NCBI GenBank assembly: GCA_026873275.1
Contig: JANTUC010000008.1
Location: forward strand, 868,001-932,000
Reading direction: 5' to 3'
Length of the DNA stretch: 64,000 nucleotides
Source of the DNA: Pseudopithomyces maydicus
Lineage: Eukaryota > Ascomycota > Dothideomycetes > Pleosporales > Didymosphaeriaceae
The position numbers and the translations under genes were made by a program. Positions 43,288 through 53,333 of this stretch are shown in pieces. The first letter of the stretch is position 1. Every line of letters begins with the position of its first letter. Under the pieces are notes generated by a model. It saw nothing but the letters and a program-made list of their open reading frames with translations, was not told the origin of the DNA and did no database searches.

Positions 43288-44547
43288 TTACATCCGTAAA
43301 ACATTCCCGTAGACTTTCTCAAGCTCCTGACATACTGCATCAGTAACTTGTTTAGTGTCAGCCGACCCTCCAAGGTCGCGTGTGGTAATGCCTCGCTCGG
43401 TCACCGCCTCAACAGCATCCATCATCCTCTTGGCGGCTTTCTCTTCCCTAACCAGGTCAACATCTCAGCGGCTGTCCAAAAAGTTGCGACCGGATTCGCA
43501 ACACCTTTCCCGGCGATGTCGAAGGCAGAGCCATGGATAGGCTCAAACATGCTGTCGCAACAATGAGTGGATGGGGCGATCATTATGGGGTTGAGCAATT
43601 TACCTAGGATTCTGGCGCGTCGGGTCCAGGTTGCTGGTGGGCGCAATGCCGATTGATCCAGCAAGAGCAGCAGCAAGATCGGAGAGAATGTCGGCATGCT
43701 TGGAAGAGTTAGTAGGTACATATAGAAAGGAATTTCAAGGAACGGTACAAGGTTGGTAGCCACAATAGTATCCAAGGACTTTGGATCTAGAACCATGCGG
43801 CAAGTCATCGCATCGACGAGCATCTTGTCCCACTTCACATCAGGGAAATCATTGGCCACTTCAGCGGCTACTTGGTCCCAAAGCACCATGCCATTCCTCT
43901 GGGCATTGCTTTTGGTGACGACAGTGAGCATCTTCCGCGGTCGTTCTCGAGCAGATTGGAAGGCAAAACGCATGATTCGCTCAACACCGTGGCGCGAAAA
44001 GATGGCAACCTCGGTCGCTGTCTCCCAGGGCTGGCCGCGGTGCGATCGTCCGCCTTGGCCTGCATATTCACCTTCACTGTTCTCGCGGACAATGAGCCAG
44101 TCTAGGTCGCCGTGCTCAGCGTTGCGAAGCGGCGATGAGGTGCCGCGAAAGATCTTTGTGGGTCGCACGTTGGCGTATTGTTGGAAAGGCTGGCAGATGG
44201 CTAACCGAAGACCCCAGAGAGAGATGTGGTCGGGAACATCTAGCTGGTGTTTAGTGAAAGGCGGTGGTCGGACTGATCGGGGACAGGCTACCTGGAGCGC
44301 CGACGGCGCCGAAAAGTATGGCGTCGTGCTTCCTGAGCTCATCTAGGCCGCCGTGGGGAATGTATCTGCCCGTCTTCTTGTACGTGTCACTACTCCAGTC
44401 GAAGTTGTGGAAGTCGAGCTGGAATGAGCCATCTAGCTGCACCAGTCTCTCCATCACCCGGACGCTTGCATCGACGACTTCGGGGCCAATCCCGTCGGCC
44501 CCCATTGTCGCGATGGAGTAGGAAGGCAGCACTGCAGAAGGGGACAT
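43288..44547 (-). CDS. Tartrate / D-malate / 3-isopropylmalate-type dehydrogenase; apparent 1-nt frameshift
   Basis: Beta-decarboxylating NAD-dependent dehydrogenase. Exons: 44547-44292, 44239-43749, 43698-43604, 43551-43288; 368 aa after one missing base. Seen: 'IATMGADGIGPEVVDASVRV' at the start, 'AILFGAVGAPDVPDHISLWG', the substrate loop 'DWLIVRENSEGEYAGQGGR', 'VVTKSNAQRNGMVLWDQV', 'LVDAMTCRMVLDPKSLDTIV', the metal-binding 'NLHADILSDLAAALAGSIGI', and 'FEPIHGSAFDIAGKGVANPV'. The first part of the family ('SEGEYAG' rather than the leucine-biosynthesis 'TGGIYFG') indicates tartrate dehydrogenase/D-malate dehydrogenase over isopropylmalate dehydrogenase. The frame breaks at CCC 43446-43448; one extra G on the coding strand yields TWLGEEKAAKRMMDAVEAV. 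The start at 44547 gives a cytosolic protein; an in-frame upstream ATG near 44589 is possible. It shares a promoter with the glycerate kinase. Confidence 0.88.
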
Positions 44548-44870
44548 TTTGGGCCGTCCGTGGCGTCCAGATGGAGAGACGGCCATGGAAGTTATATCCC
44601 AGCATCGGGCGCACCATGCACGCGCAACGCTCAGAACCTTGGAAGGACGTACGTAGTGGGTGAGGGCGCGTCGGAGGAACAAAGACCGCCCGCCACAGCG
44701 CCGCTAATCGGCCGGACTTTGAATGTGCGGGCAAGCCCCGCGCTCCTCGCAAGGGTGCTGTGGGGTCGTCGTGGTCGTGGTGGTCGTCGTCGTGGGGCAT
44801 GCGCTTCACCACCACCGAACATGCAAGTGAAGAATCTTAGCACTCCCACTTCGTATTCGGGCAACCTGGC
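44548..44870. promoter_or_regulatory. Shared divergent promoter of the dehydrogenase and glycerate kinase genes
   Basis: 323 bp between divergent start codons of two enzymes that can act in sequence on tartrate. Co-regulation is inferred from the arrangement. No factor site was assigned. Confidence 0.5.
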
Positions 44871-45788
44871 ATGGCCTCCCTAGACCAGAGCGTCGAGAGC
44901 GTCCTGCGTCTTCTCGCGCCAAAGTTCCGCGCCCATCAGAAACAATCACCCCGCCCAATCATCCTCGGCATCACGGGGCTACAAGGAAGTGGAAAGTCGA
45001 CATGGGCTGCCAAGGTCGTCGAGCTCCTCGCTTCCCAACACGGCCTGCATTCCATCACCGTCTCTCTGGATGACTTCTATCACACACATGACGGCCTGAT
45101 CGCCCGCAGAGACCAGGATCCCAGCAACGGATTGTACCGCACCCGCGGCCAGCCCGGGACACATGATCAGCAGCTCGCCCACGACACGCTGGAAGCCCTG
45201 CGTTCCTGGGATGAGGAGCGTACCCAAGGCGTGGAAATCCCGGCTTTTGACAAAAGCAGATTCCATGGAGAGGGCGATCGCACGCCCCGTCACACCTGGC
45301 CACGTTGTTCGTCCAAGCCTGACGTTGTCGTGTTTGAAGGGTGGTGTGTAGGCTTCCGCGCCCTGTCCTCCTCTACCCTCCAAAGCAAGCATGGCGCTGC
45401 AGACTCATCCCCAAGGGACCCCTCTCCAGACTGCATTCTCACACTACCTGATCACGACTTGTCCCACCTACAAATCGTCAACCAATACCTCTCCGAGTAC
45501 AACGATAGCTTCATGGGCCCGCAACATTTCGATTTTTTCTTGCATCTAGACACCCATGACTTGAGAAATGTATACCGGTGGAGACTGCAACAGGAGCATG
45601 CAATGTGGAAGGTCAAGGGAGCGGGCATGAGCGATGATGATGTGAGAGCTTTTGTGAGGGGCTACATGCCAGCATACGAGCTGTATCTTGAGGGTCTGCG
45701 GGAAGGCTTCTTCGAGGCTGGCAGCGGCAGGCATGTCAGCGTGGTCATGGATAGGGAGAGGGTAGTAAAGAGCGTTGAAATCATCTGA
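44871..45788 (+). CDS. TDA10: D-glycerate 3-kinase-like P-loop kinase (Tda10/YGR205W family)
   Basis: Intronless, 305 aa. The Walker A motif is GLQGSGKST near residue 34-42. The family signatures 'SITVSLDDFYHTHDGLIARR', 'NGLYRTRGQPGTHDQQLAHD', 'IPAFDKSRFHGEGDR' and 'DVVVFEGWCVGFRA' are all present, as is 'HFDFFLHLDTHDLRNVYRWR' in the C-terminal half. These match the YGR205W/glycerate-kinase family. D-glycerate 3-kinase activity is known for plant GLYK and is inferred here. The product would be 3-phosphoglycerate entering glycolysis. The start codon is the first ATG and lies 323 bp from the divergent dehydrogenase. Confidence 0.9.
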   Translation: MASLDQSVESVLRLLAPKFRAHQKQSPRPIILGITGLQGSGKSTWAAKVVELLASQHGLHSITVSLDDFYHTHDGLIARRDQDPSNGLYRTRGQPGTHDQQLAHDTLEALRSWDEERTQGVEIPAFDKSRFHGEGDRTPRHTWPRCSSKPDVVVFEGWCVGFRALSSSTLQSKHGAADSSPRDPSPDCILTLPDHDLSHLQIVNQYLSEYNDSFMGPQHFDFFLHLDTHDLRNVYRWRLQQEHAMWKVKGAGMSDDDVRAFVRGYMPAYELYLEGLREGFFEAGSGRHVSVVMDRERVVKSVEII

Positions 45789-45887
45789 GCATGAACAATT
45801 AACTGACTGGTCGCGGTACGCATTCAATACCAGCCCCACATTTCCTTTCGAGATGCGCTATCCACGTTGTTCTAAAATGTCCCTTGC

Positions 45888-48800
45888 CTAGCACCATTCA
45901 TTGACCATACCAGAGTATTGGTCTTGACCGAGCCAGAACGGGATATCAAACCCGGAAAATTGATCTTGATCATCGTCATTTGAGAACCACAAGGGCTGTC
46001 CTTGATTGATCCGGGAAGACTTGTCCACAGGTGAAGCAGTGGGGTTGAGACCCCTAAGCTGAATGTTCAAGTCGGTGTTCACGCCTCCCATCATGTTTTC
46101 GTTACTGCGCGAGCCCCCAGAAGATATCGTGCAATCTGCGGTTTGTCGGTCAGGACTCGAAGCTCGCGCTACTACGTGTGGCGATGCCTCTGAGGGAACG
46201 TCGGTGGCATTGTGAATATGGGTGGAGTGCGGATAAGCCATGTCGTATGGAGATGGCGATGAGCTATCCCGCGTTGCTGCACGAGACTCTGTTGATCGGT
46301 TGCTCACATTGAGCGCCAATTGTGCCTGCAGGTCTCGTATTGCTGCCCCACAGGCCTCAGGCCACACACTTCCTCTGCGTGCCAAGTGCTCTAAAATCCC
46401 GAGACTCCTATCAGCAAACCTACACGTGATAAGTGAAATACCACATAAGCATAGAACTCATGCCCACCTTGAAGCCATAGCTGTAGACACGTGCTGCGTA
46501 GTCGCCGCGTGAAATAAGATGAAGCTACTCATCCACACAGCCCTAGGGTTGACAGCTTGGTCAATAGAAGTCTGAAGTATCAGGTGGATTGCCTACCTAC
46601 CAAGTGAAAGATGGCCACAGTAATCCGAAAGACTTTTCTGGTTCAGTAGAAGCTGACTCGATGGACTTGTGCAACGAAGTGATGATGAAGCGTGCTGAAC
46701 AAATGCATTGCTGCAAAGCAGCATCGTATGAAGAACCGCTTCTTTTCGACGCGATGATCGGACGATTCAAAGATATCACTGCCTCGTGGTGAATAATATC
46801 GAGCAGTGACTCGTGATATGGCGAGAGAGTTGGAGGGTCATGTTCGTCGAAATCAACAAACTCGCCGATGTCATTTGCCAGCTTTGAGAGTTTTGAAGTA
46901 ATAATGACAGATTGATCTGTTTCCCGCTGTGTATGCTGGATGCATTTGTGTTTGAATTCCATGATTTCGCCTCGAATATGGCAATGCCGGGACAGGAATT
47001 CCAACAATCGCAGCCTTGAATCTTGAAAGTTTCAGTAGCTGTGCGAAACACATGGAGAGATTCCTGACCTGGAGAAGACTTCCCGCCTGCATGATGTTCG
47101 AGGCTAGGGTAGCAAACTGGCATTCTCAGTAAAAGCTGCAGGGTTGAATTTTCACAGCACCACCATCAAGCACAAGGCATATAGTACAACACCATAGAGT
47201 AGTCACTCACCATCTATATCATCATCGCGAAGACTGAGCGGAAGACCAGTAGATTGGCATATAAAACGATCAATACAGTATAAGGAGAAGAAGACACGAT
47301 GGCGAAGCTCCCTCTGAGCGAGCGAGAATGAAGGATACCGCTGGGGGCATCGGTGAAGGCCCATCTGAAGGGCCATGCGGATGATGAGTCCCCCCAGACG
47401 TGATGCAGCATTGAAACGAAGCATTGAGACCAGAAAAAGCTGTACACTGAGGGCTGCCTGTAAAGATTGCATGGAGACTGGTTGAGAAAAGGCGTGTTGA
47501 ACGCTGTTGATTGCATCGTCGTAGGATTGAAACACAATCTCCACAGGATACGGCTCTTCCCTCTCGATAAAGCACTGTCGGCGATCGGCGAGAGATATAG
47601 ACACTGATGGTTGCGGCACATTGTCAGCCAAGACAACACTATTTACTTATATGACAGGGCACCGTACTGATAGATTTCAGAATGACAATATCATATTCCG
47701 ACGTTGTGGCATCTCTTGCATCACGCCTCTGGCCCAATGTCTCGAACTGGGCCAATATGGCTGGGGCATGAAGAAAAGGGTAGGCGGGATGCCAATGCGC
47801 AAAATAACTGCGACTCCAATCGAGTAAATTTTGAAACGTCATGAGCGACGAGTTCCCATGAGTGCTGATCTCGTGGCTCTTCCACAGTCGATTCGGGATA
47901 TTTGGGGACGCTGAAAGCAGATGGTCATCCTCCCCAGGAACCATGTTGCTTGTCGAACCAGGCAGGGCGGCATTGGAATGTACACGAAGGGCGCTGTAGA
48001 CGGAACGAATGAAATGCACACCGCTCGAGCTTCCGACAAAGCTCGATATCTTGTCGCCTGGAACACTGCGCATCAGACCGACTTCGCGAGAGAAGAGAAA
48101 AGCGGGGGTTCTCCTTGTTCTCTTGGCCGGGCGCTCCTCACTTCCAGTAGATGGATCCGAGTCTTGGGCATCTTGGTTCATGGCGCGGGTGTACTTTGTG
48201 CTCGCCAAGGTTGCAGAAATGGACGCGGGTGGCTGTGGAGGACGGTTCAGATCAGATGCGGAGAATGGAAACCCCGGCATTGTTTGATTCGGCAGTTTGA
48301 CAAGATAGGATTAGCGCAAGTGGTCCACACTGCACACTGCACACCACCCGACCGCAACTTTGCATCACGATACAAGACGGCACGGGTGCACTCTTGGGCA
48401 TTGTTGAGATATCGAGCAGACTAGAAATAATTTCTCCATTGGGATTGAAGCGGGTTGGGAAGCTGGGTGTTTTCGTTGAGAATTGGTAGGCGATCAGTTG
48501 GCTGGGGGTGCTGAGGGTGCTGGGGGTGCTGGGAGTGCTGTCGAGATGGGATCAAGGACTGCTTCTTCTGCTCGTACCAGCGCTCAAGTTGGTCGGCGGA
48601 GCGCAAAGGCAGTCGCTTCCATTCGTCTTGCTTGTCGGCTTTGGAGCGATCATGCGGGTTGGCGACGGGGCCGAGCGCGGGCACAGGCAAGCTCGGGATG
48701 GAGTCGACGGCAGCCAGTGCGACGCACAGTGCTTGTTCGGTCTCGGCAAGCCTCTCTTCGAGGGTGTTGATGTAGGCTGCGGGTATGCCACGCTTTCCGC

Positions 48801-49030
48801 CTTGTGCATAGCGGCAGGGCAGGGATGCTTGTTGACATGGGGAACATCTGGGCCTGCGGTGGGATCAGCCGGGCCATGGGGTGTTGGGCGAGGGGTGGGG
48901 TGGCGGACAGTGTGCGGTCGCATTTGGACTTTTTGGCACGGCAGAGCTCACATGCTATGGGATTGAGGGCCTTTGTCGAGACGGGATGAGCGCACGAGAA
49001 ATATACGAGGGGGATATGGGGGGTTACCAT
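45888..49030 (-). CDS. Zn2Cys6 transcription factor with Fungal_trans domain; middle of gene unresolved
   Basis: Fungal binuclear zinc cluster regulator. The first exon (49030-48909) begins MVTPHIPLVYFS and carries CELCRAKKSKC. After an intron (48908-48854, unusual GTCCGC donor) comes CSPCQQASLPC, completing the C-x2-C-x6-C...C-x2-C-x6-C cluster. 'YINTLEERLAETEQALCVAL' is the coiled coil. This frame ends at a TAG at 48421. A second, fully open part starts by 48280 and runs through exons 48280-47668, 47603-47211, 47116-47069, 47021-46601, 46542-46468 and 46419-45888. It contains 'SSGVHFIRSVYSALRVHS', 'LLIRMALQMGLHR'-type (IIRMALQMGLHRCP) and 'LPLSLRDDDID', all typical of Fungal_trans. The junction between 48421 and 48280 could not be placed: it may be an unrecognised intron or another missing base. 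It is adjacent to the tartrate/glycerate gene pair. Confidence 0.75.
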
Positions 49031-49173
49031 GTCGATGCACGGGGTGGATGCAGCTCAACCTTGTGCAATGTCCTACCGGTAGTCTACCTAGGTACAAAGG
49101 TATCATCCATCTCCAGGGAGAGCAGGCACCTGGGCACCCCGCCAGGACCGTGACGTTGGCCAGCCCGGACATA

Positions 49174-49240
49174 GTGGCGTGGCGTGGCGTGGCGTGGCGT
49201 GGCGTTGCTGTGCTGTGCTGTGCTGTGCTGTGCCGTGCCG
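49174..49240. repeat. Pentanucleotide array (GTGGC)n followed by (TGTGC)n
   Basis: About six GTGGC units directly followed by about seven TGTGC/TGCCG units. The second part merges into the first copy of the 59-bp repeat. Confidence 0.85.
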
Positions 49241-49289
49241 TGCTGCAGACTACCGTACCTGGATACGTGCCCAGGTGGGGGTGTTGTAG
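49231..49289. repeat. 59-bp direct repeat, copy 1
   Basis: Begins TGCCGTGCCGTGCTGCAGAC and ends GTGTTGTAG. It is identical to copy 2 at 49368-49426 except for one T/C difference near the end. Confidence 0.9.
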
Positions 49290-49367
49290 GCTTGTAGCCA
49301 TGGAGCTGCTTCGGCGTGCTGGCCAGCACAGTGGCCGTGCCGTAGCATGCCGTGCCGTGCTGTGCTC

Positions 49368-49426
49368 TGCCGTGCCGTGCTGCAGACTACCGTACCTGGA
49401 TACGTGCCCAGGTGGGGGTGTCGTAG
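49368..49426. repeat. 59-bp direct repeat, copy 2
   Basis: Second copy, 137 bp after the first, same orientation, one mismatch (GTGTCGTAG at the end). Between the copies lies unrelated sequence and another short TGCCG-rich stretch. Confidence 0.9.
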
Positions 49427-49729
49427 CTAGTGACAGCCAGCTACATAGGTACAGTACAGTACGTACCTACATGTGCAGGTGGGCCGTCGCGTCCCACAGC
49501 GCAACCACGCGCAAGCTTCCAGGCACCATCTCAGGACGCACCCGTGCACCCATTGCACTCGCTCCAAGCACCACCCGCCCGTTTCACGTTGGCCGCGCGA
49601 GGCCTTTTCGTCGGCCGTGGCCATTGTGCCCGTACCCGCACCCGCATCACCGCCCACGACTGCATCCCCACACACTGCCGCACCTTCACCAAGTGGCTCG
49701 CGCAGACGGCGCCGCTCCGTTTCGACAGG

Positions 49730-52700
49730 ATGTCCACGCCCGACCCCAAGCCCGGCTTCCTGTCGGCCGGCATCACCGCATTCTCGCCGTGGGGCTCGCG
49801 CAGCAGCACTCCCAGGCCGCCGGGCACGCCCACCAAGAGGGTCGAAGACGAGAGGGAGAGGGAGAGCGACGGGAGCAGGCCACCCGAGACGGAGAGCGAC
49901 AAGGGCAGCGACAGGAGCAGGCCGGACGGCGTCGGCACCCAGCGCGGCGGCGACCACATGGTCAACCGCCGCCACAGGCTCAGCCTCAAGCGATACCCGC
50001 AGGACTGCCCGCCGCTGGTCGTGAGGTGGTTCCATGCCGTCGACGTGAGTACCACCAGCTGTCCTCCTGCTCGACTCCGCCTCTGACACCCGCCTCAGGT
50101 TCCTAAGCGCAAGCCCTTCGCCTCCCCCATCCTGTGCCTGACAAGCCCGTGCCCAAGCCGAGGAAGTGGATTCCCTTCTCCTCCGAGGACTCGCGCTCCA
50201 TTGAGAAGGCCTTCCAAAAGACCGCCGCCGAGGATGACGCCGCCGAGACGCGCCGGGGCATCCTCAGCCCGCAAGCCCCAGAGCACAGCGGCCTGGCCAA
50301 CGTCCCAGACTCGAGCACAAAGGTCTCTGTCAACGAGGACTACCTATTCGACGTCGAGATCGAGACCCGCGAGCTGTCGCCTGCATACTGGCTGGGTCCC
50401 GTATACGACGTCAAGCGCGGCACCTGGTTCACCGTCGATGGCGAGCCCTGCGACGAGCACCTAGCCACCCAGCTCGAAGAGGGCTATCTTAAGGTCAAGC
50501 CATGGAGACTCCAAGCTCCGCAGGAGAAATCCTCCGCCTCTCTCTCGCGGACACGCCCCGTCTCCTTGAACATCAGCGTCGACGAAGATTACCGCAAGGA
50601 GCTGGGCAGGCTCAACCATCGAGACTCCACTTCCAACCCCGTCACCCCAAAGTCATCTTTCGACAATCTGAAAGCCGAAGCCGCCAAAGACTCGTCTCTG
50701 TCCAATTCCCAACCCGCCGATGCTCAAGTGCCGCCCGACGACAATGCAAGGTCCTACCGCCTGTTTGGTTCTCACATGAACTCCGTCGTCACCTACCAAG
50801 ACCAGGTAACCGCATATATCCTCACAGACGACATGTGGTCCCGTATGGGGAGTACCTTGTATCAGAGGTTTGCAGGCGCCGCACACTTCGCTGGCCAAAA
50901 GTATGTCCGCGGATACGTGGATCCTGCCAAGAAGAAAGAAGCAAAGGGGGCAAAGGCGGCAACGGGTAAGAAGGAGGCTGAGCGACCCATAACCCCGTCC
51001 CTTGCCTATGGGTCTGATCATGGCAAGCACGAGTCCGAGGTCGCTTCTGACATGGAAAGCGACAGCGAAGATCGAGCGCGTGAGCCCTCCCCTTCTGAGG
51101 CCCGAAGAAAGAACCTGGAACGACAGATCTCCTCGCTCATCGTCTCCAGTCAGTCTGGAGACTCTGAGCGCCAGGAGGAAGAGGTTCGCAAACGAGAGGA
51201 GAAGGAGATGCGCGAGGACTACAAGGATCACAACAAAGGTGAGCAGGGACGAGAAATTGAGCATTTGCTTCTTGTCACCCATGGGATCGGCCAGCGACTG
51301 GGTATGCGCATGGAGTCAGTAAACTTTGTACATGATGTCAACTCTCTACGCAAGTCTCTCAAAGCTGTCTACTCCAACTCGCCAGATCTTCAAGCCCTCA
51401 ATTCCGACGTCGATAAGGAGACGAAAAACAGTCGCATTCAGGTACTCCCGATATGTTGGCGACATCTTCTCGATTTCCCCAAACAGAGCTTAAAGCACAA
51501 TCGGAAAGAACACGACCTTGGCGATATTGATTTCGATGATCACGAGTACCCAAATCTTGAAGATATCACTGTTGAAGGTGTACCGGCCGTGCGGAACCTT
51601 CTAACAGACCTTGCTTTGGATATCCTTCTCTACCAAAGCCCCGCATATAAAGGCCACATCTCGCGTATCGTCGTCAAAGAATTGAATCGCATCTACCGCT
51701 TGTTTAAAGAGCGTAACCCTTCATTCGATGGCAAGATCAGCCTTGTTGGTCACTCCTTGGGCTCGGCCATCATGTTCGACATTCTTTGTCGACAAAACGA
51801 TCCCAGATCAAAATCTTCTCAGTCAATCAAGGGACGGCGTGCAACCGAAGACGGCCTGAAACTCGACTTCCATGTGGAGGATTTCTACGCCCTTGGCTCT
51901 CCCATCGGGCTGTTCCAGATGCTCAAAGGACGCACCATTGCTGCGCGGCCGTCCACCTATATCGCTCCGGAAACACCGGCTAGCCCACTTGATGACCCTT
52001 TCTCGGCCGCGTCTGAGCGTGATCGCATCAATGACTTTGTCATTTCATCCCCTCTATGTAGACAGTTGTTCAATATCTTCCACCCAACCGATCCTATCAG
52101 CTACCGCCTTGAGCCTCTCATCTCGCCTGCCATGTCAACCCTTAAAGCTCAACCGCTTCCTTACACCAAGCGAGGTCTTTTTGGTGCACCGACTGCACAA
52201 GGTCTTACTAACATTGGAGCAAGTTTAGGTCAAGGAGTGACAAATTTCTGGACGTCAGTTAGCACAGGCATTGCAAGTGGTTTGCTCAACCGCAGTCTTG
52301 GTATTACGGGTACAGACGCTTCGAAAATGAGCAATGACCTTCATGGCCAACGTTCCTCGCGCCCACTTTCCATAGGCCCAAATGCTGCTACTTCTGGAGG
52401 CAATGCGCCCAATGTTGAGGATCCAGCACGAGCGCTTCTGTCCGAGGAGCGAAAGCGTAGGCTTGGCGAACAGCCTATAGGACCCGGCAACGATGGCGAA
52501 CACCCTCCGACACTAATTGACTCGGAAATTGAGACCCTATATGCCGGTTTTCAAAAACGAAGGAAGAGCAGAGAAGACGTCACACATGAGAGCGTGGAGA
52601 AGGATCTTGAGTGGCAGGAGCTAGAGGAACGGAGTAGAAAGCTAAGGAAGGAAGAGAGCAAGGTGAGGGCTTTAAACACCAATGGCAGGGTAGACTACAG

Positions 52701-52797
52701 CATCCAGGAAGGCGTACGTATACACTTGTTTCGCGAGATCCCACCTCGCGACAAAGATTTTCTAGTCTTGGAAGCGCTGACACGCACAGGCATTTGA
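49730..52797 (+). CDS. DDHD-domain phospholipase (PA-PLA1 type); apparent 1-nt frameshift
   Basis: Intracellular phospholipase A1 of the DDHD family (yeast Ddl1 relative), acting on cardiolipin, phosphatidic acid or other phospholipids. Exons: 49730-50044 and 50099-52797; 1004 aa after one missing base. The N-terminus 'MSTPDPKPGFLSAGITAFSP' leads to 'CPPLVVRWFHAVDVPKRKPF' across the intron, the WWE-like start common to this family. The middle is charged and low in complexity. The serine hydrolase elbow is GHSLGS, within 'GKISLVGHSLGSAIMFDILC' at about residue 655. The DDHD region around 'DFHVEDFYALGSPIGLFQML' and 'IFHPTDPISYRLEPLISP' follows. The frame breaks in the C5 run at 50124-50128; one extra C gives ASPHPVPDKPVPKPRKW. 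The C-terminus is a charged helix. Confidence 0.9.
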
Positions 52798-53333
52798 TAT
52801 TTCGCTACTTGCCAGTATTGCTAGCCATCTTTCATACTGGGCTGATGAGGATGTATCTCATTTCATGATATCTCAACTCTTGGCTAGGCATCGCGTTTTC
52901 AAAAACAATGGTCAATAGACTCTAGGTCGGCGCCAAGCGGCTTCCTCACCCTCCCATCATATTGCATTTTCTTTCTGTGATCAGATTGTGTGTTTTGTGA
53001 TGTTTAATGTATGCCGTGCATCAGTCCAACTTTTGCCAGATAGTGCACATGGTTCTTTTACTAGTCGCGAGGTGAACGAGCAATTTCAGTACTCACTCTC
53101 CCATTCACCTACATTCCGTTTGCAGTGTTGCCTATTGTGCTTCCACGTGGCTGGGCAGGTTTCTATTACTTTCGTTCGCCGTGTATAAGTTCTCAACCTC
53201 GCCGCCTTGCAAGCTCCTTTCTTCTCAACCTCACACCCTACACGATTGCTACATCAATACTGCAATTATCGACATCACCAATCAGATCTTCCATCTTACC
53301 TCTCCGAGCAAATCTCCCCACTTGTCCCCAAAC
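52798..53333. other. Intergenic region between DDHD gene and the 53334 gene
   Basis: About 540 bp, T- and C-rich toward its 3' end, which fits the promoter and 5' UTR of the next plus-strand gene. No exon is supported. Confidence 0.5.

Larger units (their letters stand above)
49031..49729. other. Repeat-rich intergenic region between regulator and DDHD gene
   Basis: About 700 bp of divergent promoter region. It holds a GTGGC then TGTGC pentanucleotide array and two 59-bp direct repeats (separate entries). No coding region is supported before the DDHD start at 49730. Confidence 0.6.

Noticed and set aside
36683..49030. Secondary-metabolite biosynthetic cluster
   Set aside because: There is a P450 and a regulator but no polyketide synthase, peptide synthetase or terpene cyclase in the window.
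49174..49426. Possible CRISPR-like array
   Set aside because: Only two 59-bp copies and simple pentamers, no regular spacers, and the DNA is eukaryotic.
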